This document shows positions 32,169 through 40,542 of a stretch of DNA of 64,000 bases, one piece after another. The first letter of the stretch is position 1; each line of letters starts with the position of its first letter. The notes beneath the pieces were generated by a model. That model saw only the letters and a program-made list of their open reading frames with translations, did not search any database and was not told where the DNA came from. Position numbers and translations under genes: made by a program. This stretch comes from Sandaracinaceae bacterium (GTDB lineage: Bacteria > Myxococcota_A > Polyangia > Polyangiales > Sandaracinaceae), in NCBI GenBank assembly GCA_040218145.1, contig JAVJQK010000048.1:62001-126000 (forward strand), written 5' to 3'.

Positions 32169-34640
32169 GTGGCGACGGCGCGTCGAAAGGGTGCTTCCGA
32201 GAGGTCCGGGCGAGCCCCGCGACCGTCGCGCTCTGGCGTGAAAAAGGGCGGCGCCAAGAAGGGCGGCGCCAAGAAGGGCGCCAAGCCCGGCCGGCTCTGG
32301 AAGTGGACCCGGCGCCTCGGGCTGCTCCTGCTCACCCTGGTCCTCGTGGCCGGGCTCGGGCTCGGCGGGGTCTTCGCGTACTACGGGCGCGATCTCCCGG
32401 ACGTCAACGCGCTCCACGACTACCACCCGCCGCAGGTCACCCGCGTGCTCGACCGCGACGGCGCGCTGCTCGGCGAGAGCTGGCAGGAGCGCCGCACGGT
32501 GGTGCCCCTCGAGCGCGTCCCGCGGGTGCTCGTGCTCAGCGTGCTCGCGGCCGAGGACGCCGACTTCTACCGGCACGAGGGGCTCGACTACCCGGGCCTG
32601 ATCCGCGCCGTGGCGCGCGGGCTCGTCAGCGGCGGCCGCTTCCGGGGCACGAGCACGATCACCCAGCAGGTGATCAAGAACATGCTGCTGTCGCCCGAGC
32701 GTGCCGTCTCGCGCAAGATCCGCGAGCTGATGCTCGCGCGCCGCCTGGAGCAGGAGTTCACCAAGGACGAGATCCTCGAGCTCTACCTCAACCAGGTGAA
32801 CTTCGGGCACGGCCGCTACGGGGTGCAAGAAGCCTCGCAGTACTACTTCGGCGTCGACGTCGACCAGCTCTCGCTCGCGCAGGCCTCGCTCATCGCGGGC
32901 ATCCCCCAGTCGCCGACGCACCTGTCCCCGCGCACGCACCCGGACGCGGCGCGGCGGCGGCAGCTCTTCGTGCTCCGGCAGCTCGAGGACAAGCGCGCCG
33001 AGTACTGGCCGGATCTGTCGGTCGAGGACATCGAGGCGGCGCGCCAGGCCGAGGTGGAGATCATCCCGCTGCCCGAGCGCGAGCACCGCGCGCCGGAGGT
33101 GATGGCCCAGGCGCGGCGCATGCTCCGCGAGCAGGTGGGCGCGGAGGCGGCGGCGCGCGGCGGCTACACCATCCACACCACCATCGACGCGGCGCTGCAG
33201 GACCAGGCGCGGGCCGCGCTCCGCGAGGGGCTCGAGGCGATCGACGGGCGGCAGCGGCTGCGGGTCCCCCTGTCGGCCCCGCGGCGCGAGCGCCCGCTGC
33301 CGGACGTGGAGAGCCTGCGGGTGGGCGGCACCTACGACGCGCGCGTCACCGGCACGGACGAGGAGCACGGCCTGGTGCTGCTCGACGTGGGCGGTCACCG
33401 CGCGGCGGCGAACGTGGCGGACCTGGGCCGCTTCAACCCGGAGGCGCTGCCGGCGGCAGAGATCGCGGAGGAGGGCGCGCGGGTGCGCGTGTCGATCCAG
33501 CAGCTCCCGAGCGAAGAGGATCCGGAGGCGCCCGCGCGCGCGCGGCTCGAGCTGGGACCGCAGGGCGCGGTGGTGGTGATCGACCCGCGGAGCCGCGACG
33601 TGCTCGCCCTGGTGGGCGCCTACGAGGAGAGCCCCGGCTTCGATCGCGCCACGCAGGCGGTGCGGCAGCCGGGCAGCACCTTCAAGCCCTTCGTCTACGG
33701 CGCGGCGCTCCGCACGCGTCGCTACACGCCCGCCTCGATCGTCATCGACGCGCCGGGGGTCTACGAGGACTGGCGGCCGAGCAACTACGAGACGTGGAGC
33801 TTCGAGGGGCACATCCGGCTGCGGCAGGCCCTCGCGCGCTCGATCAACCAGGTCGCGGTGCGGGTGATGGAGGACGTCACGCCGCCCGAGGTGGTGAGCC
33901 TGGCCGAGCAGCTCGGGATCACCACCGAGCTCGAGCCGACCCTGGCCCTCGCGCTCGGCGCCTCGGACGTGCGGCCCATCGAGCTCGTCAACGCCTACGC
34001 GACCCTGCCCGCGGGCGGGCGCTGGGCGCCGACGAACGTCATCTCGCGCATCGTCGGCCCCGACGGCCGCGAGGTGCCGCTGCCCGAGCGCGCGGCGCCG
34101 CGCGACGCGATGAGCCCGGCCGAGGCCTACGTGCTGACGAGCATGATGACGAGCGTGGTGCGGGACGGCACGGCGCGGCGCGCGCGGCGGCTGCGCCGGC
34201 CGGTGGCGGGCAAGACGGGCACGAGCAACGACGTGCGCGACGCGTGGTTCGTCGGCTTCTCGCCCGAGCTCGCGGCGGGGGTGTGGGTCGGCTTCGACGA
34301 TCGGCGCCCGCTCGGGCGGCGCGAGAGCGGCGGGCGCTCGGCGCTGCCGATCTGGATCGACGTGATGCGGGCCGCGCTCGAGGAGCGGCCGCGGCGCGAC
34401 TTCGCGATGCCGAGCGGCGTGGTGACGGCGACGATCGATCCGGCGAGCGGGCTCCTGGCCTACGAGGGACAGGACGACGCGATCGAGGAGGTGTTCCTCG
34501 AGGGCACGGCGCCGACCGAGACCGCGACCCCGCCCGACGTGCTCGACTCGAACAGCTTCCTGATGAACCAGTTCGGCGCGGACGAGGCGCCGAGCCAGGA
34601 GGAGACGGGCGAGGACGAAGAGGGTGAGGACGGGACGTGA
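32169..34640 (+). CDS. Class A penicillin-binding protein (PBP1A-type)
   Basis: 823 residues from GTG 32169; a GTG at 32238 is the alternative. A Lys/Gly-rich cytosolic tail with KKGGA repeats precedes one transmembrane helix (about 46-66). The GT51 glycosyltransferase domain has EDADFYRHEGLDYPG, FRGTSTITQQVIKNM and RKIRELMLARRLEQ. The transpeptidase domain has the active serine in PGSTFKPF, then SIN and KTGTS. An OB-like insert (about 390-460) separates them. It polymerises and crosslinks peptidoglycan at the outer face of the inner membrane. The C-terminus ends in an acidic tail. The next gene overlaps by 4 nt. Confidence 0.95.
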   Translation: MATARRKGASERSGRAPRPSRSGVKKGGAKKGGAKKGAKPGRLWKWTRRLGLLLLTLVLVAGLGLGGVFAYYGRDLPDVNALHDYHPPQVTRVLDRDGALLGESWQERRTVVPLERVPRVLVLSVLAAEDADFYRHEGLDYPGLIRAVARGLVSGGRFRGTSTITQQVIKNMLLSPERAVSRKIRELMLARRLEQEFTKDEILELYLNQVNFGHGRYGVQEASQYYFGVDVDQLSLAQASLIAGIPQSPTHLSPRTHPDAARRRQLFVLRQLEDKRAEYWPDLSVEDIEAARQAEVEIIPLPEREHRAPEVMAQARRMLREQVGAEAAARGGYTIHTTIDAALQDQARAALREGLEAIDGRQRLRVPLSAPRRERPLPDVESLRVGGTYDARVTGTDEEHGLVLLDVGGHRAAANVADLGRFNPEALPAAEIAEEGARVRVSIQQLPSEEDPEAPARARLELGPQGAVVVIDPRSRDVLALVGAYEESPGFDRATQAVRQPGSTFKPFVYGAALRTRRYTPASIVIDAPGVYEDWRPSNYETWSFEGHIRLRQALARSINQVAVRVMEDVTPPEVVSLAEQLGITTELEPTLALALGASDVRPIELVNAYATLPAGGRWAPTNVISRIVGPDGREVPLPERAAPRDAMSPAEAYVLTSMMTSVVRDGTARRARRLRRPVAGKTGTSNDVRDAWFVGFSPELAAGVWVGFDDRRPLGRRESGGRSALPIWIDVMRAALEERPRRDFAMPSGVVTATIDPASGLLAYEGQDDAIEEVFLEGTAPTETATPPDVLDSNSFLMNQFGADEAPSQEETGEDEEGEDGT

Positions 34641-36019
34641 TCGCGCGCGCGCTGGCCCCGACGCTCCTGATGGCGGCGGCGGCGCTGACCCACTCCCCGG
34701 CGCGCGCGCAGCCCGGTCCCGACGACGGCGTCACGCGCGCGGCCGAGCGCCTCGCCGCCGCCGCCGAGGCGGCCACCGAGGGGCGCGCGGGGCGCATCGT
34801 CCTGCGGCCGCGGCTCGGTCTGCCCGAGGGCGCCCCACACGGGCTCGCGGCCGCGCTGCTCGAGCCGGCGCGCGCGCGCCTCGCCGAGCGCTTCGACGCG
34901 GCGCACGTCGCCGTCTTCGGCGGGCTCGATCAGGAGGCGGGCGAGGCGGCGCGGCGGCTCGGCTACGATCTCTTGCTCGACGTCGAGGCCCGGGCCGCGG
35001 GCGGCTTCTTCGTCATGCACGGCACCTTGCTCGAGGGGGGCGAGGCGCGCGCGCGCTTCCGCCACCAGACCCGGCTCGACGCGGCGCTGCGGCGCTACAC
35101 GGGCTTCCCGCCGCGGCTGACCGACGAAGACGTGCGCGCGCAGACCCTGCTCTTGCCCACCTACGACGTGGCCGCGGTGGCGGTGCACGATCTGGGGGGA
35201 GACGGCCGGACCGAGCTGGTGGTGGTGCGGCCCGACGGCGTCCGGGTCTATCGGCTCGAGCCGATCGGGCGGCGGCTGCGCGCCCGGGAGGTGGGCCGCA
35301 GCGCGTGGCCCGCGGACGCCCGACGCGCGGCGGTGCCCCGACGCCGCCTCGTCGCGAGCGCCCGGCCGGACGGAGACGGCGTGGCGCTGCGCACCAGCGA
35401 TCTCGCGCCCGGGCTCCGGGTCTCGCTCGTCGGCGACCAAGTCGAGGTCCGCGTGGTCGAGGGCCCGTGCCCGGGCGATCGCTACCCGATGGGCGGCGGG
35501 TGCGCGGAGCTTGTGCAGGGCCGCGACTTCTACGACCAGATCCTCACCCGCGCCGACGCGCCGCAGCTCGAGGCGCCCGGGAACTTCTTCGCGCACGTCT
35601 TCGGGCGCTTCGCGGACCGTGAGGGCGGCGCGGCCACGGTGGAGGCGCTCGTGACGCCGCACGGGCGCATGGCGGTGCGGCTGACGAACGAAGGCCCGGG
35701 CGGGGCGCCGGAGCGCGCGCCGCGGTCGGTCGGCGCGGTGGGGTACGGGGCCGCGCTCGCGATGACCGACCTCGACGTCGACGGCGCCCCCGAGCTGCTC
35801 GCGAGCACGGCCGGCCAGAGCGGCGAGGGCGACGCGCTGGTGCTGATGCGCGCCTACCCGCGCGGCGCGCTACACGTCCTGTGGCGCTCGGATCCGACCA
35901 CGGGGCCGATCTTCGCCGCCGCGGCCGGGGACGTGGACGACGACGGACTGGACGAGCTGATCGCGGTCGAGGAGCCGCTCGAGCGACGCGGAGGGGCCCG
36001 GCTGTGGATCGTGCGCTGA
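34637..36019 (+). CDS. Secreted FG-GAP/VCBS-like repeat protein
   Basis: 460 residues from GTG 34637, overlapping the PBP stop. A signal peptide (IARALAPTLLMAAAALTHSPARAQ) comes first. The segments VAVHDLGGDGRTELVVVRPD, LAMTDLDVDGAPELLASTAG and AGDVDDDGLDELIAV have the D-D-x-DG-x-x-EL pattern of FG-GAP/VCBS propeller blades, which often bind calcium. The N-terminal 180 residues form an unknown alpha/beta domain. It is probably a periplasmic binding or scaffolding protein. It lies between a cell-wall synthase and a solute-binding protein in one overlapping operon. Confidence 0.8.
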   Translation: MIARALAPTLLMAAAALTHSPARAQPGPDDGVTRAAERLAAAAEAATEGRAGRIVLRPRLGLPEGAPHGLAAALLEPARARLAERFDAAHVAVFGGLDQEAGEAARRLGYDLLLDVEARAAGGFFVMHGTLLEGGEARARFRHQTRLDAALRRYTGFPPRLTDEDVRAQTLLLPTYDVAAVAVHDLGGDGRTELVVVRPDGVRVYRLEPIGRRLRAREVGRSAWPADARRAAVPRRRLVASARPDGDGVALRTSDLAPGLRVSLVGDQVEVRVVEGPCPGDRYPMGGGCAELVQGRDFYDQILTRADAPQLEAPGNFFAHVFGRFADREGGAATVEALVTPHGRMAVRLTNEGPGGAPERAPRSVGAVGYGAALAMTDLDVDGAPELLASTAGQSGEGDALVLMRAYPRGALHVLWRSDPTTGPIFAAAAGDVDDDGLDELIAVEEPLERRGGARLWIVR

Positions 36020-37419
36020 AGCTCGCGGCCGCGCTCGCGCTGCTCGCCGTCGCCGCCCCCGCGCACGGCGCGCTCGGCCCCAAGCACGGCGGCACGATCA
36101 CCCTGCCCGCCCCGGAGCCGGTCACCAGCCTCGACCCCGCGCGCGCGGAGACGAGCTTCGAGGCCACGCTCACCGAGGCGCTCTTCGACCGGCTCTACGA
36201 GGTGCGCGAGGACGGGACGGTGGAGGCGGTGCTCGCGGCGGGCCCGCCCGAGATCGAAGAGAGCGTGGCGCGCATCCGCCTTCGGCGAGACGCGTTGCAC
36301 CACGGGACGCGCCCCATCCGCGCGCGGCACGTGGTCCGCTCGCTCCAGCGCACGTCGAGCTCGCCCCTCGCCTCGTGGCTGCTCGGCGCCTTCGCGACCG
36401 AGAACGGGCGGCCGGCGATCCGCGAGGTGGACGAGCACACCATCGAGATCGGCCTCGCGCGGCGGGGGCTGCGGGTCGACATCGTGCTCGCCGCGGCGCC
36501 GCTCGCCATCGTCGTCGGCGGCAACGTGCGCGGCCGCCCGCTCGGGACGGGGCCCTTCCGCGGGCGCCTCGACGGCCGCGGCGGGGTGGAGATGCGCATC
36601 TTCCGGCGCGCGCCCGATCGGCCGCCGTGGGTGAACCGCGTGCGCTTCACGCCGCCGCGGCCCCGCGAGGAGGAGGTGCGCGCGTTCGAGCTGGGGCGGC
36701 TGGACGGCTCGTGGTGGAGCCGGAGCCTCTACGGTGGCCAGCCGGTGCGCCCGGTGGAGACCGCGACCGGGACCGCCGCGGCGCCCGTGCTGCTCGTGCC
36801 CAACCGCGCGCGCGCGCTGCGGGACGACGACGCGTGGGGCGGCGTGGCGGCCGCGATCGATCGGCGGCGCCTCGAGCGCGTGGGGCTGGTGGCGCGCCGG
36901 AGCCTCGGCCCCGGTCTGCCGTCTCCCTCCGTGCCGCGCGGGCGCGCCCCTCGCGGCGCCCGGCTCCGCATGCTGGTGCGCGAGGACCGCCCCTTCGAGC
37001 GGCGGATCGCGGAGGCGCTCGCGGGCATGCTCGACGAGCGCGGGGTGACGCTCCAGGTGGAGCGCCTCTCGGCCGATCGGCTCGACGCGGTGGTCGCGCG
37101 CGGCGACTGGGATCTGCGCCTCGCGATGGTGCGGCCGCCGCTGCCGGGTCGCGGGCCGCTGGTCGGCGCGGCGCTGGCCGCGGCGGGGCAGAGCGATCGC
37201 GCGCGCACGCTGGCCACGCAGCTGGGCGACGCGAGCGTGGCCGCGGAGGCGGCCCGACAGCTCGACGTGCTCGTCCTCGGTCACGAGCGGCTGCTCCTGC
37301 ACCACCGCGCGGACCTGCGCGGCTTCGGCTTCGACGGGCAGGGGCGCCTGACGCTGGCCGACGCCAGCTTCGCGCGCGCGCCGGTCGCCGCGCCCGCGGG
37401 CAGCGGGGAGGCACCATGA
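36004..37419 (+). CDS. Family 5 extracellular solute-binding protein, orphan
   Basis: 471 residues from GTG 36004, overlapping the previous gene by 16 nt. After a signal peptide (LKLAAALALLAVAAPAHG) comes the SBP_bac_5 start (GPKHGGTITLPAPEPVTSLDPARAETSFEA, with LTEALFDRLYEV). Later family segments are IRLRRDALHHGTRPIRARHV and LRMLVREDRPFERRIAEALA. The family (OppA/DppA/NikA) binds peptides or similar ligands and feeds an ABC transporter, but no permease or ATPase genes are here. It is shorter than the usual 500-600 residues and lacks some of the middle region. The next gene, a kinase with a periplasmic sensor, overlaps its stop, so a sensory role is plausible. Confidence 0.8.
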   Translation: MDRALKLAAALALLAVAAPAHGALGPKHGGTITLPAPEPVTSLDPARAETSFEATLTEALFDRLYEVREDGTVEAVLAAGPPEIEESVARIRLRRDALHHGTRPIRARHVVRSLQRTSSSPLASWLLGAFATENGRPAIREVDEHTIEIGLARRGLRVDIVLAAAPLAIVVGGNVRGRPLGTGPFRGRLDGRGGVEMRIFRRAPDRPPWVNRVRFTPPRPREEEVRAFELGRLDGSWWSRSLYGGQPVRPVETATGTAAAPVLLVPNRARALRDDDAWGGVAAAIDRRRLERVGLVARRSLGPGLPSPSVPRGRAPRGARLRMLVREDRPFERRIAEALAGMLDERGVTLQVERLSADRLDAVVARGDWDLRLAMVRPPLPGRGPLVGAALAAAGQSDRARTLATQLGDASVAAEAARQLDVLVLGHERLLLHHRADLRGFGFDGQGRLTLADASFARAPVAAPAGSGEAP

Positions 37420-39197
37420 GCCTGCGCTGGCGCATCATCGCGTTCACCCTCGTCGTCGGCACCGCGCCCGCGGGCGTGCTCGGCTACCTCTTCCGGGAGC
37501 GGACCCTCGAGGACGCGCGCGTGCAGCAGGCGGAGCGGCTCGACGCGATCACCGAGTCGGCGCGGCGGCGGGTGCTCGAGCGGCGGAGCGCGGAGCGGCG
37601 CGCCATCGCGCGCCTCTGCGAGGGCGACTTCGTGGTGGACCGGCTGATGCTCGATCTGCAGGCGGACCGCTTCGGCCCGCTGGAGCAGGACGAGCTGGTG
37701 CAGCGCCTGCCCAACCTCATGCGCTCGATGGGGCTCGAGAGCCTCATGCTGATCGACGGCCGGCCCGGCCGCCCCTACGGGCGCGTCTTCGCGGCGGGGC
37801 ACTTCCCGGGGCGCGCGGGCGCGGACGAGGGCGCGACGGCGCGCGCGGTCGAGGAGGCGGGCGAGCGCTGGTTCGTGCGCGATCTGCACGTGCGGCGCGA
37901 AGGCGAGACCCACCCGACCCAGTCGATCCTGACCGGCTGCGTGGCGCGCGAGGGCGAGGCGCGCGTGATCGCGGTGGGCGGGCACGTGCTCGACCAGGAC
38001 TACGTCGCGTCGCTCGGCGCCGACGTCCCGCCCGTGCAGCTCTTCTTGACCGACGCGGAGGGCACGCTCCCCGAGGGCGTCGGCCACGGGGGCCCGCGCG
38101 AGGACGTGCACGTGTTCGAGGATCTGCGCGGGCAGCCCGCGGCGATGGTGGTGGCCTCGGTGGACGACCGCGCGCTGCAGCAGCGGCTGCGGGAGCTCGA
38201 CCAGCAGCTCCTCTACGGCCTGGCCATCATGGTCATCGTCGCGTTCGTGCTCGGGCTCGTGATCGCGTTCTTCATGGTGCGCCCCCTGGTCGAGCTCGAG
38301 ACGGCGGCGGCGCGCGTCGCGTCCGGCGACATGTCGACCACCATCACCATCCACTCCGGGGGCGAGGTGAAGAAGGCGCTCCAGGCCTTCAACCACATGA
38401 CGGGCGAGCTGAAGCACGCGCAGGCGAAGCTCATCCGCGCCGAGCGCATCGCGGCCTGGCGCGACATCGCGCGCCGCATCGCGCACGAGATCAAGAACCC
38501 GCTGATGCCGATCCAGACCTCGATCGAGACGATGCGCAAGACGCACGCGCGCCAGCACCCGGACTTCGACGAGATCTTCGAGGAGTCGACGGTGACCATC
38601 CTCGAGGAGGTCGAGCGGCTGAAGCGCATCGTGACCGAGTTCAGCCGCTTCGCGCGCATGCCGCGGCCGCAGCCGGTGGAGCTGGCGGTGGAGGACGTCG
38701 CGCGCCACACGGTGGGCCTGCACGGCGGCGGCCCGGTCGCGGTGGAGCTGACGATCGAGGATCCGCTGCCGAAGGTGCGCGCCGACCGGGAGCAGCTGAC
38801 CCAGGTGCTCGTGAACCTCGTGCAGAACGCGGCCGACGCGGCGAAGGCGCGGCACGGCGAGAGCGGAGGCCGCGTGGACGTGGTGCTCTCCTCGGCCGAC
38901 GTCGGCGGCGACGAGGGCGTGCGGGTGGAGGTGGTCGACAACGGCCCGGGCATCCCGCCCGACGAGCAGGCCAAGATCTTCGAGCCCTACTACACCACCA
39001 AGGCGGGCGGCACCGGGCTCGGCCTCGCGATCGTGCACCGCATCGTCAGCGACCACGGCGGCAGCATCGACGTCGGCGACGCGGCGCACGAGGAGGGCGG
39101 CGCGGTCTTCGAGATCCTGCTCACCCGCAGGGGCCCGCCCATCGAGGCCTCGACGACCCAGACCGACGCCGCGCTGCCCCTGATCCGCAAGCGCTGA
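37416..39197 (+). CDS. NtrY-like membrane histidine kinase with HAMP domain
   Basis: 593 residues; the ATG overlaps the SBP stop (ATGA). One membrane helix lies at about 5-24, a periplasmic domain of about 240 residues follows, and a second helix is at about 267-290 (LLYGLAIMVIVAFVLGLVIA). HAMP follows (VRPLVELETAAARVASGDMS), then HisKA with His357 in ARRIAHEIKNPLMPIQTSIE, and HATPase (VLVNLVQNAADAA, VDNGPGIPPDE, KAGGTGLGLAIVHRI). The IAHEIKNPL-P box is that of NtrY. No response regulator is adjacent. The kinase closes the PBP/FG-GAP/SBP operon, so it may sense a cell-wall or peptide signal through the SBP. Confidence 0.92.
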   Translation: MSLRWRIIAFTLVVGTAPAGVLGYLFRERTLEDARVQQAERLDAITESARRRVLERRSAERRAIARLCEGDFVVDRLMLDLQADRFGPLEQDELVQRLPNLMRSMGLESLMLIDGRPGRPYGRVFAAGHFPGRAGADEGATARAVEEAGERWFVRDLHVRREGETHPTQSILTGCVAREGEARVIAVGGHVLDQDYVASLGADVPPVQLFLTDAEGTLPEGVGHGGPREDVHVFEDLRGQPAAMVVASVDDRALQQRLRELDQQLLYGLAIMVIVAFVLGLVIAFFMVRPLVELETAAARVASGDMSTTITIHSGGEVKKALQAFNHMTGELKHAQAKLIRAERIAAWRDIARRIAHEIKNPLMPIQTSIETMRKTHARQHPDFDEIFEESTVTILEEVERLKRIVTEFSRFARMPRPQPVELAVEDVARHTVGLHGGGPVAVELTIEDPLPKVRADREQLTQVLVNLVQNAADAAKARHGESGGRVDVVLSSADVGGDEGVRVEVVDNGPGIPPDEQAKIFEPYYTTKAGGTGLGLAIVHRIVSDHGGSIDVGDAAHEEGGAVFEILLTRRGPPIEASTTQTDAALPLIRKR

Positions 39198-39226
39198 GCG
39201 GCCCGGCCAGCAGGCCGGAGAAGCAG

Positions 39227-39307
39227 CTCGCGCAAAGGCGCGGAGACGCAAAGAAGACGGGGCCCACCCCCTCCTCTTCCCTTGGCGCCTTTGCGTCTTT
39301 GCGCGAG
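39227..39307. repeat. Intergenic inverted repeat with CGCAAAG arms
   Basis: CTCGCGCAAAG (39227-39237) is exactly complementary to CTTTGCGCGAG (39297-39307). The inner part repeats the words GACGCAAAG and GGCGCC in both orientations, giving an imperfect hairpin of about 80 nt. It lies after the kinase stop and could stop transcription. It looks like a dispersed repetitive element. Confidence 0.55.
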
Positions 39308-39348
39308 TTATCTTTCGCGCGCCTCGAGAGCCGTGACCGCTGATTCGC

Positions 39349-39381
39349 GGGCAAGGGCACGGGCAAGGGCACGGGCAGGGG
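39349..39381 (+). repeat. GGGCAM hexamer run, G-quadruplex candidate
   Basis: Six G-runs occur at nearly 6-nt spacing (39349, 39355, 39361, 39367, 39373, 39378). It is next to the stop of the convergent GGDEF gene and repeats the hexamer theme seen after pspA. Confidence 0.6.
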
Positions 39382-39391
39382 CAGCAGGCGA

Positions 39392-40396
39392 CTACGCGCT
39401 CTGGCGCGCGTCGTCGCCGTCGTGCAGGCAGACGCAGTCGCGGCCGCGCTCCTTCGCGAGGTAGAGCGCCTCGTCCGCGCGCTCGACCAGCATCTGCGGC
39501 GGCTCGTCGGGGTCCTGCGCCGCGGCGACGCCGGCGCTGATGGTCACGCGGATGACGCCCTCCTCGTACGGGACGCGGAGCCCCTTGACGGCCCGGCGCA
39601 GACGCTCGGCCAGGAGGTAGGCGTTGCTCAGGTCGAGCCCGCGCAGCAGCACGCAGAGCTCCTCGCCGCCGTAGCGGATGAGCACGTCCTCGGGGCGGAG
39701 CAGCGTCTTGAGCTGCGCCGCGACCACGCGCAGCACCGTGTCTCCCGCCACGTGTCCGTACGAGTCGTTGACGTTCTTGAAGTGATCCAGGTCGAGCATG
39801 ATGAGCGCGACCGGCACGTCGTGACGGCGCGCGTAGGACAGCTCGCTCCGGAGCCGCTCGTGGAAGTAGCGGCGCGTGTAGGCGCCCGTCAGCGCGTCGC
39901 GCATCGCGGCGTCGTGGAGACCGGCCACGATGCGCTGCTCGTGCGCGTCGTGGAGATCGAAGCGGAAGCTCACGTGAGGCCCGAGGTGCACGCGCTGCCC
40001 CGCGCTCAGCGGATACGGGCGGCGGACGCGGCGGCGATCGACCCAGGTCCCCTGGGTGCTGCCGAGATCCTCGATGGCGTACCCCGGCCCCTCGGGCAGC
40101 GAGGCGTCCCAGAAGATGCGGGCGTGCTCCCGCGAGAGCGTGTCCTCGGGGATGCGATGCTGGGCCACGAGCCCACGGCCGAGGGTCACCGACTCGCCAG
40201 GTCCGAGGGCGAGGACCGATCCCGCGGAGGGACCCTCGATGAAGAGCAGGGTGGCGCGGTTCTTCGGAGCGCGGGGCGCGGGCGCGCGGGGCTCTCCGCG
40301 CCGGATCAGCTCGTACAGGTTCGCCGTCACCCGCTCCTTTCCTCGGATCCGGGTCGGCTCGGGGAGGTCCGGGTCGTACGCGTCGTGCGATGACAT
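39392..40396 (-). CDS. FHA-GGDEF diguanylate cyclase
   Basis: 334 residues from ATG 40396, no membrane helix. An FHA domain (about 45-150: GESVTLGRGLVAQHRIPEDT, LSREHARI, GSTQGTWVDRRRV) binds phosphothreonine. The GGDEF domain (about 165-325) has the start ALTGAYTRRYF, LDLDHFKNVNDSYGHVAGD, the active site RYGGEEL and the inhibitory I-site RPED five residues before it. It should make cyclic di-GMP and be feedback inhibited. The FHA input links it to a Ser/Thr kinase, possibly the one at 26675, though that is only a suggestion. It is divergent from the methyltransferase gene. Confidence 0.92.
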   Translation of the reverse strand: MSSHDAYDPDLPEPTRIRGKERVTANLYELIRRGEPRAPAPRAPKNRATLLFIEGPSAGSVLALGPGESVTLGRGLVAQHRIPEDTLSREHARIFWDASLPEGPGYAIEDLGSTQGTWVDRRRVRRPYPLSAGQRVHLGPHVSFRFDLHDAHEQRIVAGLHDAAMRDALTGAYTRRYFHERLRSELSYARRHDVPVALIMLDLDHFKNVNDSYGHVAGDTVLRVVAAQLKTLLRPEDVLIRYGGEELCVLLRGLDLSNAYLLAERLRRAVKGLRVPYEEGVIRVTISAGVAAAQDPDEPPQMLVERADEALYLAKERGRDCVCLHDGDDARQSA

Positions 40397-40542
40397 CGCC
40401 GGAACATGTTGCACGTACCGGACCGCTCCCCCGGTCCAGCCTCCAGAGCCGCCGAACGTGGCGCATCGCCCCAGCCGTCGCGGAGGGGCGCGACCCGCTG
40501 GCCGCTGTCGCAACACGCCCCGGCGGGTGCTAGGTGGGCGGA

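Noticed and set aside
30627-33812. Long minus-strand frame joining the PAS kinase to sequence opposite the PBP
   Set aside because: Only the part up to about 32039 is the kinase. The rest is antisense to a penicillin-binding protein with complete motifs.
36004-37419. Part of a peptide ABC transporter
   Set aside because: No permease or ATP-binding subunit is encoded on either side; neighbours are an FG-GAP-like protein and a kinase.
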